Source of the DNA: Acetobacteraceae bacterium
GTDB lineage: Bacteria; Pseudomonadota; Alphaproteobacteria; Acetobacterales; Acetobacteraceae
NCBI GenBank assembly: GCA_027365195.1
Contig: DAHXNW010000104.1
Location: 1-36,600, forward strand
Direction: 5' to 3'
Length of the DNA stretch: 36,600 nucleotides
Shown piece after piece: positions 26,370-34,534 of the stretch (positions are counted from its first letter, which is position 1; every line of letters starts with the position of its first letter). The translations under genes and the position numbers were made by a program. The notes below the pieces were generated by a model that was given only the letters and a program-made list of their open reading frames with translations, made no database searches and was not told the origin of the DNA.

Positions 26370-27434
26370 TCATGCAGCGAGGCGCTTGCCGCTCTCAGGA
26401 TCGAACAGATGAGCACGTGCAGGGTCGACCATGATATGCAGAATCGTGCCGGGCTGCGCAATAATACGCTCGCGCGACGCAGCGATCAGCGTACTCCCGC
26501 TCGCTTGCAGCACCACCTGCGTCTCCGAGCCCGTCGGCTCGACCAGTTGAACGCGCGCCGGTATACCCGCTTCCGTGATCGTGATATGCTCAGGGCGAAT
26601 GCCGTAGACCACCTTTCGCCCGGATAAAGGTTGCGCCGCGAACGACTCTGGAAGAGGCCAGCGCAATCCGTCGGCAGCAATCATAGCGCCTTCGGCAATT
26701 TCGCCGTCTAAAAAGTTCATTGATGGCGAACCAAGAAACCCAGCGACAAATTGATTGGCCGGATGATCATAAAGATCGAGTGGTGCGCCCGTCTGTTCGA
26801 CATAGCCGTTTCGCATGATGACGATTTTATCCGCCATGGTCATTGCCTCGATCTGATCATGGGTGACATAGACTGTCGTAGTCTTCAGGCGCTGCTGCAA
26901 CTCTTTGATCTCGGCGCGCATCTGCACGCGCAATTTGGCGTCAAGATTAGAGAGGGGTTCGTCAAACAGAAAGACTTGCGGATTTCGTACCAGAGCACGC
27001 CCCATGGCGACACGCTGACGTTGTCCGCCCGAGAGTTGACGTGGCGACCGATCGAGCAATTGACCAAGCCCCAGGATTTCAGCCGCTCGCTCGACACGTT
27101 TATCAATCTCAACTCGTGCCGTGCGCGCCAGGCGCAGGGCAAACGACATATTCTGCCGCACCGTCATATGCGGATATAAGGCATAATTCTGAAATACCAT
27201 GGCGACATCACGTGCTTTAGGTGCAATGTCATTGACACGTCGGCCGCCGATCAAAATCTCTCCATGGCTCACATCTTCAAGTCCGGCAATCATACGCAAC
27301 AGCGTCGTCTTGCCGCAGCCGGATGGACCAACAAGGATGACGAAATCACCATCGTCGATTTCGACATCGACGCTATGTAAAACCTCGATTTGGCCGAATA
27401 GCTTGCGTACACCTCGGATCGCGACCGCCGTCAT
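26370..27434 (-). CDS. Sugar/polyol ABC transporter ATPase (SmoK/UgpC/MalK type)
   Basis: A 354-residue ATPase of the CUT1 class. Walker A is GPSGCGKTT, the signature is LSGGQRQRVAMGRAL, and Walker B is VFLFDEPLSNLDAKLR. It has the C-terminal regulatory domain (about 240-354) with GIRPEHI, as in MalK. It energises the permeases encoded at 30334-32027. ATG at 27432-27434 follows AAAGGGAGG about 11 bases upstream. It is the last gene of the minus-strand polyol operon, 28 bases after the GatZ-family gene. Confidence 0.92.
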   Translation of the reverse strand: MTAVAIRGVRKLFGQIEVLHSVDVEIDDGDFVILVGPSGCGKTTLLRMIAGLEDVSHGEILIGGRRVNDIAPKARDVAMVFQNYALYPHMTVRQNMSFALRLARTARVEIDKRVERAAEILGLGQLLDRSPRQLSGGQRQRVAMGRALVRNPQVFLFDEPLSNLDAKLRVQMRAEIKELQQRLKTTTVYVTHDQIEAMTMADKIVIMRNGYVEQTGAPLDLYDHPANQFVAGFLGSPSMNFLDGEIAEGAMIAADGLRWPLPESFAAQPLSGRKVVYGIRPEHITITEAGIPARVQLVEPTGSETQVVLQASGSTLIAASRERIIAQPGTILHIMVDPARAHLFDPESGKRLAA

Positions 27435-27462
27435 TCGTCATGCCTCCCTTTGGAGATACCGT

Positions 27463-28752
27463 TCAGCCAGACGTCGCCCAACGGTAGCGTGCCAAAACAT
27501 CCGATATAGACGCTTTCACGAGATCGCGCCCTCGTGCCGCAATTTGGCCGGATAAAACACGATCGTGGAGCGCAGGTAAAAATTGCGCGATCAGGGATTT
27601 GGGAATGTCGTTATCAGCAAGCAGAGTTAGAAGTTTTTCGACTGCGACAATCGCCGGTTGGGCGTTCCAATAATAGCGGATACGATCGCTATAGCCGTAG
27701 TGCCGAAGCATCTTTTTTGTATTTTCATCGCCGCGGCAGTAGTGTTGCCATTGTTTTGGAAACATAACCATCAGCCGTTCCATCGTATGCCTGAGTAACT
27801 CGGTCTCATCAACAACAATGGCGGCAATCTCATCAAGCGCGTAGAGGGCAGCACGCAAGGCGAAAGTGAGTTCAGGTCCGACTTTGAGGATCGCAAAACC
27901 ATCCTGCACCAGTTCACGGAGTTGTTTGGATGGTTGATAATCGGTCGAATGCGCTTCAAACACGAGGGCCGGATATGCGGTGAGCACACTCGAGAGTTCG
28001 ACAGCTTCGCATGAATTATAAAGTGCAACATTGGTATTGCTGAACTCTACACCCGGCTGCACGACAAGGGCAATGATACGCTCTATTGCATCAGCAATCC
28101 CATGCTCAGCGAAAGCCGCGTGATGCGCAACGATTGTTTGGTGTGCGTCGGCTGAGTTCGTTGGCGTGATGGCTGTGAGCTCCTCCGATTCACCGCCTGG
28201 CACTGGCACTTCGGTGCCAATGACATAGAGCGGTGCACAATACCCGGCCTCCATCGCCGATTTCTCGGCCACAACAGCGAGGGTCGCAGCGCGAGAGGCA
28301 ACTACAGATTCACTGAGAATGGGCGGATCATCGGCGCAACGCATGCTGGTATCGAGATGAATTTTTGTAAATCCAGCGGCTGCATAGTCACCAACCATAG
28401 TAGCTGCTTTGTCTAGTGCTGCTTGCGCACCGAGCCCACGCCAAGGATTAGGTCCGAGATGATCGCCGCCAAGGATGATGCGGTCTATTGGCAGCCCAAT
28501 GCGCGCCGCATGGCTATGCACAAACCGCACAAAGTCCGCCGGCAGCATGCCGCTATAACCACCGTCTTGATTGACTTGATTACATGTCGCCTCGATCAAC
28601 ACGGCATGATCGCCCGATCGCGCTGCCGCCAGCGTGGCCTCAATCACCAGCGGATGCGCCGAACAAATAGAGGTGATCCCGCGTGGCGAGGCGGTGCCTC
28701 GCGCTTCTGCCAGAGTTTTCAGTGCATCCCTCGGGCGCTTCAATTCAGGCAA
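27463..28752 (-). CDS. GatZ/KbaZ-family protein, probable tagatose 6-phosphate 4-epimerase
   Basis: A 429-residue TIM-barrel protein of the family annotated as D-tagatose-bisphosphate aldolase non-catalytic subunit. Typical stretches are LIEATCNQVNQDGGYSGM, LGGDHLGPNPW, KIHLDTSM, GTEVPVPGG and FEAHSTDYQ. No catalytic GatY/KbaY gene lies nearby. An Agrobacterium homologue in a polyol cluster was shown to be a D-tagatose 6-phosphate 4-epimerase, which fits the kinase and dehydrogenases here. The function is inferred. No ATG is available near the start. TTG at 28752 overlaps the upstream gene by 13 bases, and TTG at 28743 would overlap it by four (TTGA). Composition is notably AT-richer than in the flanking regions. 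Confidence 0.85.
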   Translation of the reverse strand: MPELKRPRDALKTLAEARGTASPRGITSICSAHPLVIEATLAAARSGDHAVLIEATCNQVNQDGGYSGMLPADFVRFVHSHAARIGLPIDRIILGGDHLGPNPWRGLGAQAALDKAATMVGDYAAAGFTKIHLDTSMRCADDPPILSESVVASRAATLAVVAEKSAMEAGYCAPLYVIGTEVPVPGGESEELTAITPTNSADAHQTIVAHHAAFAEHGIADAIERIIALVVQPGVEFSNTNVALYNSCEAVELSSVLTAYPALVFEAHSTDYQPSKQLRELVQDGFAILKVGPELTFALRAALYALDEIAAIVVDETELLRHTMERLMVMFPKQWQHYCRGDENTKKMLRHYGYSDRIRYYWNAQPAIVAVEKLLTLLADNDIPKSLIAQFLPALHDRVLSGQIAARGRDLVKASISDVLARYRWATSG

Positions 28753-29510
28753 TTTCCGCCATCGACATTATAGGTTTGTCCAACAATATAATCCGCATCC
28801 TGACTAGCCAGAAACACAGCCATGCCGGTAAGGTCGTCAGTACGTCCCATGCGGCCATATGGGACAGCAGCCCCCACCTGCCGCTTTTTCTCACCGATCG
28901 GCAGGTTTTCGTATCTCGCAAATAAAGCATCGACTTCATTCCACATAGGCGTATCAACGACGCCGGGCGAGATCGCATTGACGTTGATATGATATGGTAT
29001 AAGGCTAAGTGCGGCACTTTGCGTATAGCTGATTACGGCGGCTTTGGAGGCGCAATAAATGCCGGCTAAAGCTTCCCCGCGTCGTCCAGCCTGAGAGGCA
29101 AAATTGATGATCTTGCCGCCAGTACCTTGGCTTACCATCTGCTGCGCAACGGCTTGAAGCATAAAGATCAAGCCTTCGACATTGACTGCAAAAAGCCGTT
29201 GATAACTCGCACGCGTCGTCTCGAGCACGGGCGCCAGATCGAATACTGCGGCATTGTTGACCAGTATATCGATACGCCCTTTGACACCAACAACGTGCGC
29301 AATCAGCGCATCGATTTGACCCTGCTGCGTTACATCAAGTGCAATGCCAATCGCCGGATCGCCAATCCCTTGCGCAACACGCGAGGCTTCCACGCCGTCG
29401 ATATCGGCAATAACGACGACGGCCCCCTCTTTGGCATAGCGTTCCGCGATCGCCGCACCGATCCCACGCGCGCCACCGGTAATGACCGCGACCTTATCTT
29501 TGAGTTTCAA
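28740..29510 (-). CDS. Polyol (sorbitol/galactitol-type) dehydrogenase, SmoS-like SDR
   Basis: A 256-residue short-chain dehydrogenase. The cofactor motif is TGGARGIG (11-18), with NNAA and the YCASK active site. The sequence resembles Rhodobacter SmoS closely, for example INFASQAGRRGEAL, ENLPIGEKKRQVGAAVPYGRMGR and the final TYNVDGGN. SmoS oxidises D-sorbitol to D-fructose and galactitol to D-tagatose with NAD. The start is TTG at 29508-29510, placed by AAGGGAG eight bases upstream and by the homologous KLKDKVAVITGG beginning. An upstream ATG at 29606 would run through the neighbouring gene. It is 13 bases from that gene. Confidence 0.88.
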   Translation of the reverse strand: MKLKDKVAVITGGARGIGAAIAERYAKEGAVVVIADIDGVEASRVAQGIGDPAIGIALDVTQQGQIDALIAHVVGVKGRIDILVNNAAVFDLAPVLETTRASYQRLFAVNVEGLIFMLQAVAQQMVSQGTGGKIINFASQAGRRGEALAGIYCASKAAVISYTQSAALSLIPYHINVNAISPGVVDTPMWNEVDALFARYENLPIGEKKRQVGAAVPYGRMGRTDDLTGMAVFLASQDADYIVGQTYNVDGGNCLN

Positions 29511-29523
29511 GAGAAAACTCCCT

Positions 29524-30297
29524 TCACCAACACGTATAACCACCATCAGCCTGCACGATAGCCCCGGTAATAAGGCTTGCTGCGTCGGAGGCAAGAAAGA
29601 GTGCAACAGATGCGATTTCCTCAGGTTGACCGACGCGGTTCATCGGCGTCATCTCGAGCCAGGTTTTGTACATTGCTTCATTCTGCATCCCGAACTGCGT
29701 CAGTGGCGTTTCGATATAGGTCGGTGCGACAGCATTGACCCGCACACCACGACCGCCCCACTCGGCGGCAAGCGAGCGCGTGAGATGATGCACGCCCGCT
29801 TTCGATGCGTTATAGAAACTCTGCGGCTGCGGTTTGTTAACGATAAAGCCGGACATGGAGCCGATATTCACCACCGCTCCTGTGCCACGCTCCAACATCC
29901 GCCGCCCGAAGCTCCGGCAGCAATAAAACAATCCGTCCAGATTGACCGCCATATGCATGCGCCAATGCTCATCCGTCGTATCTTCTGCACGCACATCGCT
30001 CACCGCGACGCCCGCATTATTGATAAGAATGTCGATCCTGCCATGGTCTTGCATGATGCGTTCGGCGAGCGCTTCCACCGCAGCGGAATCGGTCACGTCC
30101 AGCACTGCGCCCTCGGCCTTGATCCCGTGCTGACGCAACGCTTCTTGTGCGGTCCCTATACGTTCTGGAAGAAGTTCGGCCAACACGATTCTTGCTCCAG
30201 CTTCGCCGAGTGCCTGTGCGCAGCAGAGACCGATGCCTTGGCCCGCGCCAGTGACGACGCCGACGCGGCCGTGAAGATCGTATTTTCCAAGATACAT
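29524..30297 (-). CDS. Short-chain dehydrogenase resembling galactitol dehydrogenase
   Basis: A 257-residue SDR with TGAGQGIG near residue 16, NNAG, and a YNASK active site. Stretches such as GSMSGFIVNKPQ, TWLEMTPMNRVGQPEEIA and the terminal DGGYTCW resemble Rhodobacter galactitol dehydrogenase, a polyol oxidase of the same fold. It would oxidise a hexitol or related polyol to a ketose. Two SDRs in one operon suggest two substrates or two positions of oxidation. ATG at 30295-30297 follows GGGAG. Which polyol is used cannot be told from sequence. Confidence 0.88.
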   Translation of the reverse strand: MYLGKYDLHGRVGVVTGAGQGIGLCCAQALGEAGARIVLAELLPERIGTAQEALRQHGIKAEGAVLDVTDSAAVEALAERIMQDHGRIDILINNAGVAVSDVRAEDTTDEHWRMHMAVNLDGLFYCCRSFGRRMLERGTGAVVNIGSMSGFIVNKPQPQSFYNASKAGVHHLTRSLAAEWGGRGVRVNAVAPTYIETPLTQFGMQNEAMYKTWLEMTPMNRVGQPEEIASVALFLASDAASLITGAIVQADGGYTCW

Positions 30298-30333
30298 CGC
30301 AAGACTCCCGATTAATGCGCCGTCGTTCGATTA

Positions 30334-31149
30334 TTATTTCACCGCGCCAAAGGTCAGCCCACGCACCAACTGCCGCTGGCTGATCCAGCCGAACGCCAGA
30401 ATCGGTGCGATCGCGAGAACGGAGGCCGCAGAAAGCCGTGCCCAGAACAGCCCTTGCGGCGCAGAGAACGAGGCAATGAACGCAGTCAGCGGTGCCGCGT
30501 TATGCGCTGTCAGATTGAGGCTCCAGAATGCTTCATTCCAGCATAGAATGACCGAGAGCAGCGCCGTCGAGGCAATTCCCGGCGCCACCAGCGGCAACAA
30601 GACATAGAGAATGGTCTGGCCCACGTTGGCACCATCGATGCGGCTCGCCTCAATGATATCCTTCGGCGTCTCACGAAAAAAGGTGAACAGCATCCACACC
30701 CCGATCGGCAGGTTACTCAGAAAATCAATGATAACCAATGCCGTACGCGTATCGAGCAGACCGAGATCCCGGCTCAAAAGATAAATCGGTACCAGCACGC
30801 CAACAGCGGGTAGCATCTTGGTCGAGAGCATCCAGAGCAGAATATCGCGCGTGTAACGGCCAGGATAGAACGCCATCGCAAAAGCCGCTGGCACAGCTAC
30901 GAGTAGCATCAGCAGCGTCGCCAGAACCGAGATTGCGATGCTGTTGAAGGCATATCCGGCATAACCCTGCAATGCAAAAATGTCACGGTAGTTTGCAAGA
31001 GTCGGATGAAAAATAAACAGCGGTGGCGTTTGCACTGCCTCCACTTCGGTCTTCAAACTCGCCAGCAGCATCCAGAAGATCGGAAAGAAATTGACGATGG
31101 CGATGAGCCAGGCGACCCCGCCGGCCAACCATGTTTTAACGCCGCTCAT
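30334..31149 (-). CDS. Sugar/polyol ABC transporter permease (SmoG/MalG type)
   Basis: A 271-residue inner-membrane permease with six hydrophobic segments. The cytoplasmic EAA-type loop is EASRIDGANVGQTILYVLLPLVAPGI. It forms the translocation pore with the MalF-type permease. ATG overlaps the upstream TGA (ATGA), indicating coupled translation. Confidence 0.92.
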   Translation of the reverse strand: MSGVKTWLAGGVAWLIAIVNFFPIFWMLLASLKTEVEAVQTPPLFIFHPTLANYRDIFALQGYAGYAFNSIAISVLATLLMLLVAVPAAFAMAFYPGRYTRDILLWMLSTKMLPAVGVLVPIYLLSRDLGLLDTRTALVIIDFLSNLPIGVWMLFTFFRETPKDIIEASRIDGANVGQTILYVLLPLVAPGIASTALLSVILCWNEAFWSLNLTAHNAAPLTAFIASFSAPQGLFWARLSAASVLAIAPILAFGWISQRQLVRGLTFGAVK

Positions 31150-32027
31150 ACATCGAGCCTTCGTGCGACGGTGCGGATCAGCAACGCCGCCAGCACATTG
31201 GCCAGGATGATCGCGATCACACCAGCGGCCGAGGCGCCACCGATATTGAAGGCGAGCAAAGCGCGCTGATAGATGAGAAACGGTAGATTGGTCGTAGCGA
31301 TTCCGGGACCGCCGGCTGTTGTGACGTAGATTTCGGCAAAAATACTGAGCAGGAAAATTGTCTCCATCATGACCAGCACGCTGATCGCACGGGCCATATG
31401 CGGCACTTGGATGAAGAAGAAGACGGCAATCGTGCCAGCACCGTCGAGCCGCGCCGCCTCCAATTGTTCTTCATCGAGCGATTGCAGCGCCGTCAGCAGG
31501 ATCAGGAACGCAAACGGCAGCCATTCCCAGGTGACGATGATGATGATCGAGATGAGCGGGAAACTGCTGAACCAGTCGATCACCGGAAAGCCGAGACTGC
31601 GCAGCACACCGGCGAACAGGCCGTTCACTGGGTGCATCAGAAGGTTTTTCCAGATTAGCGCACTCACGGTTGGCATTACGAAAAATGGCGAGATCATCAG
31701 CACGCGCGCGATACCCTGCCCCGGAAAACCGGTGTTGAAAATAGCCGCGAGAACCACGCCAAGGCTGATGGTGAGCACCATGACCGCCAGCACCAGAACC
31801 ACCGTGATGACCAGGATGCTAGGCAGCGCGGGGTCGCGGAGCAGGAAGCGATAGTTGTTGATACCGGCGAAGCCGGTCAGCATCGGATTGAGTAGATTAT
31901 AGCGTCGGAACGAAAACCACAGCGTCATCGCCAGCGGCACGATCATCCACACCAGAAGCGCACCGACCGAGGGAGCGATCAACGGGATGGTACGAACGCG
32001 TGCCGCGGAATGTCCGTCACGCTGCAT
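31146..32027 (-). CDS. Sugar/polyol ABC transporter permease (SmoF/MalF type)
   Basis: A 293-residue permease of the CUT1 class, with an N-terminal hydrophobic anchor followed by FSFRRYNLLNP, and the EAA-type loop EAARLDGAGTIAVFFFIQVPHMARAI. ATG at 32025-32027 follows GGGAGG. It lies 27 bases after the binding-protein gene. Confidence 0.92.
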   Translation of the reverse strand: MQRDGHSAARVRTIPLIAPSVGALLVWMIVPLAMTLWFSFRRYNLLNPMLTGFAGINNYRFLLRDPALPSILVITVVLVLAVMVLTISLGVVLAAIFNTGFPGQGIARVLMISPFFVMPTVSALIWKNLLMHPVNGLFAGVLRSLGFPVIDWFSSFPLISIIIIVTWEWLPFAFLILLTALQSLDEEQLEAARLDGAGTIAVFFFIQVPHMARAISVLVMMETIFLLSIFAEIYVTTAGGPGIATTNLPFLIYQRALLAFNIGGASAAGVIAIILANVLAALLIRTVARRLDV

Positions 32028-32054
32028 ATCGTACCCTCCCGCCGGATCGGGCGA

Positions 32055-33383
32055 TTATTGCGTATAGCCCGATTGTTCCATGGTCGACGTCACGCTCGCC
32101 TGCGCCTGCTTTAACGTCTGCGCAACGGTCATCTGCCCAGTGAGAGCCGCCGCCACCATTTGCCCGACAGTGGTGCCGATCGCCTGGAATTCAGGAATGG
32201 CGACGTATTGAATGCCGGTATAGGGCACCTTCTTGAGCGTCGGGTGATCGAGATCGGCGGTCATGATCGCCGTTTTCACATAACTCGCGAAGGGTGCGGC
32301 TTTTATGTAATTCGCATTTGCATAGGTGGAGGCACGCGTTCCCGGCGGTACTACGGTCCAGCCGTCGGTATTGCCGACCAGTTCAATATACTCGCGCGAC
32401 GTCGACCATTGCAGGAAAGATTTGGCGACCGCGACGTTCTTCGAGGTGGACGGAATGGCCATCGCCCAGGCCCAGAACCAATGCGAGCCATTCGGTGTCT
32501 TATCGATCGGTGCGGCGGTAAATGCCACTTTGTCGGCAACCTGGCTTTGACTTTTGTCGTACAGCAGACCGGCGCCGGAAGTCGCATCGATCCACATGGC
32601 GCAATGCCCGGTGGCGAAAAGTGCCTGATTTTCGTTGAATCCGTTGGAATTAGCCCCCGGCGGACCATCCCTGCGCATCAAATCGATATAGAAGGTGAGC
32701 GCGTCGTGCCACGCCTTGCTGTCGAGCCGCGCCTGCCATTTTTCGTCGAACCAGCGACCTCCCGAGGTGTTTACCAGCGTATCGAGATAGGCCATGTTCT
32801 CGCCCCAGCCCGGCTTGCCGCGCAGGCAGATGCCATATTGCTGATGTGCGCGATCCGTGAACTTATCGGCAAAGGCTTTGATCTGGCTGTATTTCGGCTG
32901 TGTCGGCATAGTCAGCCCGGCCTTGTCGAAAAGATCCTTGCGGTAGAAGGTGAAGGAACTCTCGGCATAGAACGGCACCGCGTAGAGATGGCCCGATTCG
33001 GTCAGCGCCTGCCGCACCGAGGGAAACACATCAGCCATGTCATAGGATGCAGGAAAATCATCCAGAGCAACGAGCCAGTTCTGTTTGCCCCAGATCGGCG
33101 TTTCGTAAGAGCCGATGGTGAGAATATCGAACTGCCCGCTCTTGGTGCTGATGTCGGTGGTGGCGCGTTGCCGCAGCACGTTCTCTTCGAGAACCACCCA
33201 GTTTATTTTGTTACCAGTTTTTTTCTCCCAGATCGGGGAGAGTTTCTGCATCTCGACCATTTGCGAGTTATTGACGGTCGCGATGGTGATGGTCGCGGCA
33301 GTCGCGGCGAACGCGCTACCGGCGAGCATGCCGACGGTCAGAGCCATGCCCGAGATGACGCGTGCGGCAGAGTGTCGCTTCAT
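32055..33383 (-). CDS. Sugar/polyol ABC transporter binding protein (SmoE type)
   Basis: A 442-residue extracellular solute-binding protein of family 1. A Sec signal peptide ends near GSAFAATA (about residue 28). The mature part has ITIATVNNSQMVEMQKLSP, VPFYAESSFTFYRKDLFDKAG and MWIDATSGAG, as in SmoE-like mannitol/sorbitol binding proteins. It is the first gene of the minus-strand operon and follows a strong promoter and an operator-like repeat. GGGAGG lies upstream of the ATG. Exact ligand is unknown, and a hexitol is likely given the dehydrogenases downstream. Confidence 0.92.
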   Translation of the reverse strand: MKRHSAARVISGMALTVGMLAGSAFAATAATITIATVNNSQMVEMQKLSPIWEKKTGNKINWVVLEENVLRQRATTDISTKSGQFDILTIGSYETPIWGKQNWLVALDDFPASYDMADVFPSVRQALTESGHLYAVPFYAESSFTFYRKDLFDKAGLTMPTQPKYSQIKAFADKFTDRAHQQYGICLRGKPGWGENMAYLDTLVNTSGGRWFDEKWQARLDSKAWHDALTFYIDLMRRDGPPGANSNGFNENQALFATGHCAMWIDATSGAGLLYDKSQSQVADKVAFTAAPIDKTPNGSHWFWAWAMAIPSTSKNVAVAKSFLQWSTSREYIELVGNTDGWTVVPPGTRASTYANANYIKAAPFASYVKTAIMTADLDHPTLKKVPYTGIQYVAIPEFQAIGTTVGQMVAAALTGQMTVAQTLKQAQASVTSTMEQSGYTQ

Positions 33384-33413
33384 CGTAGTCCCTCCCCTGG
33401 GTTTTAGCGGGCG

Positions 33414-33434
33414 TTTGCCCTTATTCCGGGCAAA
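33414..33434 (-). promoter_or_regulatory. Operator-like inverted repeat in front of the polyol operon
   Basis: Perfect inverted repeat TTTGCCC-N7-GGGCAAA, beginning at the downstream edge of the -10 element of the smoE promoter and covering the likely transcription start. This position suits repression by the adjacent SorC-family regulator. Regulator and site are linked only by position. Confidence 0.65.
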
Positions 33435-33462
33435 TTACACACGCACGGCGTACCGGTGTCAA
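33434..33462 (-). promoter_or_regulatory. Promoter of the polyol operon
   Basis: Consensus -35 TTGACA (33457-33462) and TGTAAT as -10 (33434-33439), spaced by 17 bases on the minus strand. The -35 overlaps the last codons of the regulator gene. Confidence 0.75.
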
Positions 33463-34442
33463 GGCCGATCTAAAGCCGCGAGCAATGCCTCTGCCGTCGT
33501 CTCGTCGGTGATCAACCCGGTGAGCAACCCGCCGGCGAGGGCGGCGCGCAACGCGGGCAGTTTTTCACGCCCGGCGCCGATGCCGACGCGCACCGCGTTT
33601 GCCGCACTCCCCGCCCAGAGCGCGTTGATCCGCTCGGCAACCGGCGCGCGCACGGGCGCCCCCGCGGCATCGAAGGCACAGCCAGCAATCTCGCCGACCG
33701 CGCCGGCCGCCATCAACTCGCTCAATTCGGCATCGTTGATGAAGCCGCCCTGGTGCAGCGGCGCCCGCCAGCCGACCTGCGCCACACCGAGCAGCAGGCA
33801 GCGTGCTTGCTGCTGCAAGGTTTGCAGTGTTTTATAGGCGCGCTGCCGCCCGGCGAGCGATTTTTCCTCCACCGAACCGGCGGCGAGCGCCAGCGTCATC
33901 GGATAATATTGTGCGCCGACTTGCTCGGCGACGCGCATGGCGGGGTCGGCGGCGATGGCGCGGCCATCGGCAGCGAGGGTGCCGCAGAGCGAAAACAGTT
34001 TGTGCTGCGGTGCCGCCATTGGCGAAACCTCGGCGGCCAATGCCCGCAGCGTCCGCCCGGTCGACATCCCGATCACCAGCGGCAGACGCTGCGTCAGCCA
34101 GCCTTCGAGATATTGCGCCCCGGCAACCGCGAGCCCAGCGAGGCTACTGCTTTCTCCGGCATCCGAAGGCACCACCTCGCAGACTGCGAGCGCATAACGC
34201 CGCGTCAGCTTCTCGGCCCAGGCGAGGCAGGCGTCGAGCGGATGATCGAACCGGAACTTGATCAGTTTCTCCGCCACCGCGCGCGCCACCAGGCGCTGCG
34301 CGGTCTGGCGCGACACGTTGAGCTGGCCAGCGATCTCATCCTGCGTACGTCCGGCGATATAATAGAGCCATGCGGCGCGGGCCGCCTGATCGAGCCGGTT
34401 GCGCGCCGCCCGCCTGAGCGGCGTCTCAGCTTCGATGTTCAT
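33459..34442 (-). CDS. SorC-family transcriptional regulator
   Basis: A 327-residue regulator. A helix-turn-helix lies at about residues 30-55 (RTQDEIAGQLNVSRQTAQRLVARA). The remaining part is a sugar-phosphate-binding SorC/DeoR-like effector domain with GMSTGRTLRAL and a C-terminal LITDETTAEALL. Members of this family sense a phosphorylated sugar or polyol and repress or activate neighbouring operons, SmoC being one example. GGAG precedes the ATG. It lies directly upstream of the binding-protein gene and divergent from the sugar kinase, so it likely controls both. Its own effector is unknown. Confidence 0.9.
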   Translation of the reverse strand: MNIEAETPLRRAARNRLDQAARAAWLYYIAGRTQDEIAGQLNVSRQTAQRLVARAVAEKLIKFRFDHPLDACLAWAEKLTRRYALAVCEVVPSDAGESSSLAGLAVAGAQYLEGWLTQRLPLVIGMSTGRTLRALAAEVSPMAAPQHKLFSLCGTLAADGRAIAADPAMRVAEQVGAQYYPMTLALAAGSVEEKSLAGRQRAYKTLQTLQQQARCLLLGVAQVGWRAPLHQGGFINDAELSELMAAGAVGEIAGCAFDAAGAPVRAPVAERINALWAGSAANAVRVGIGAGREKLPALRAALAGGLLTGLITDETTAEALLAALDRP

Positions 34443-34534
34443 GCGATGCTCCGATGCATGCGGTCAAAATCGATGGATTGCCCATGACGATGACTTTTGC
34501 CACTCTGCCGCTCGAAGAGCCAGGGGGAAGCGCG

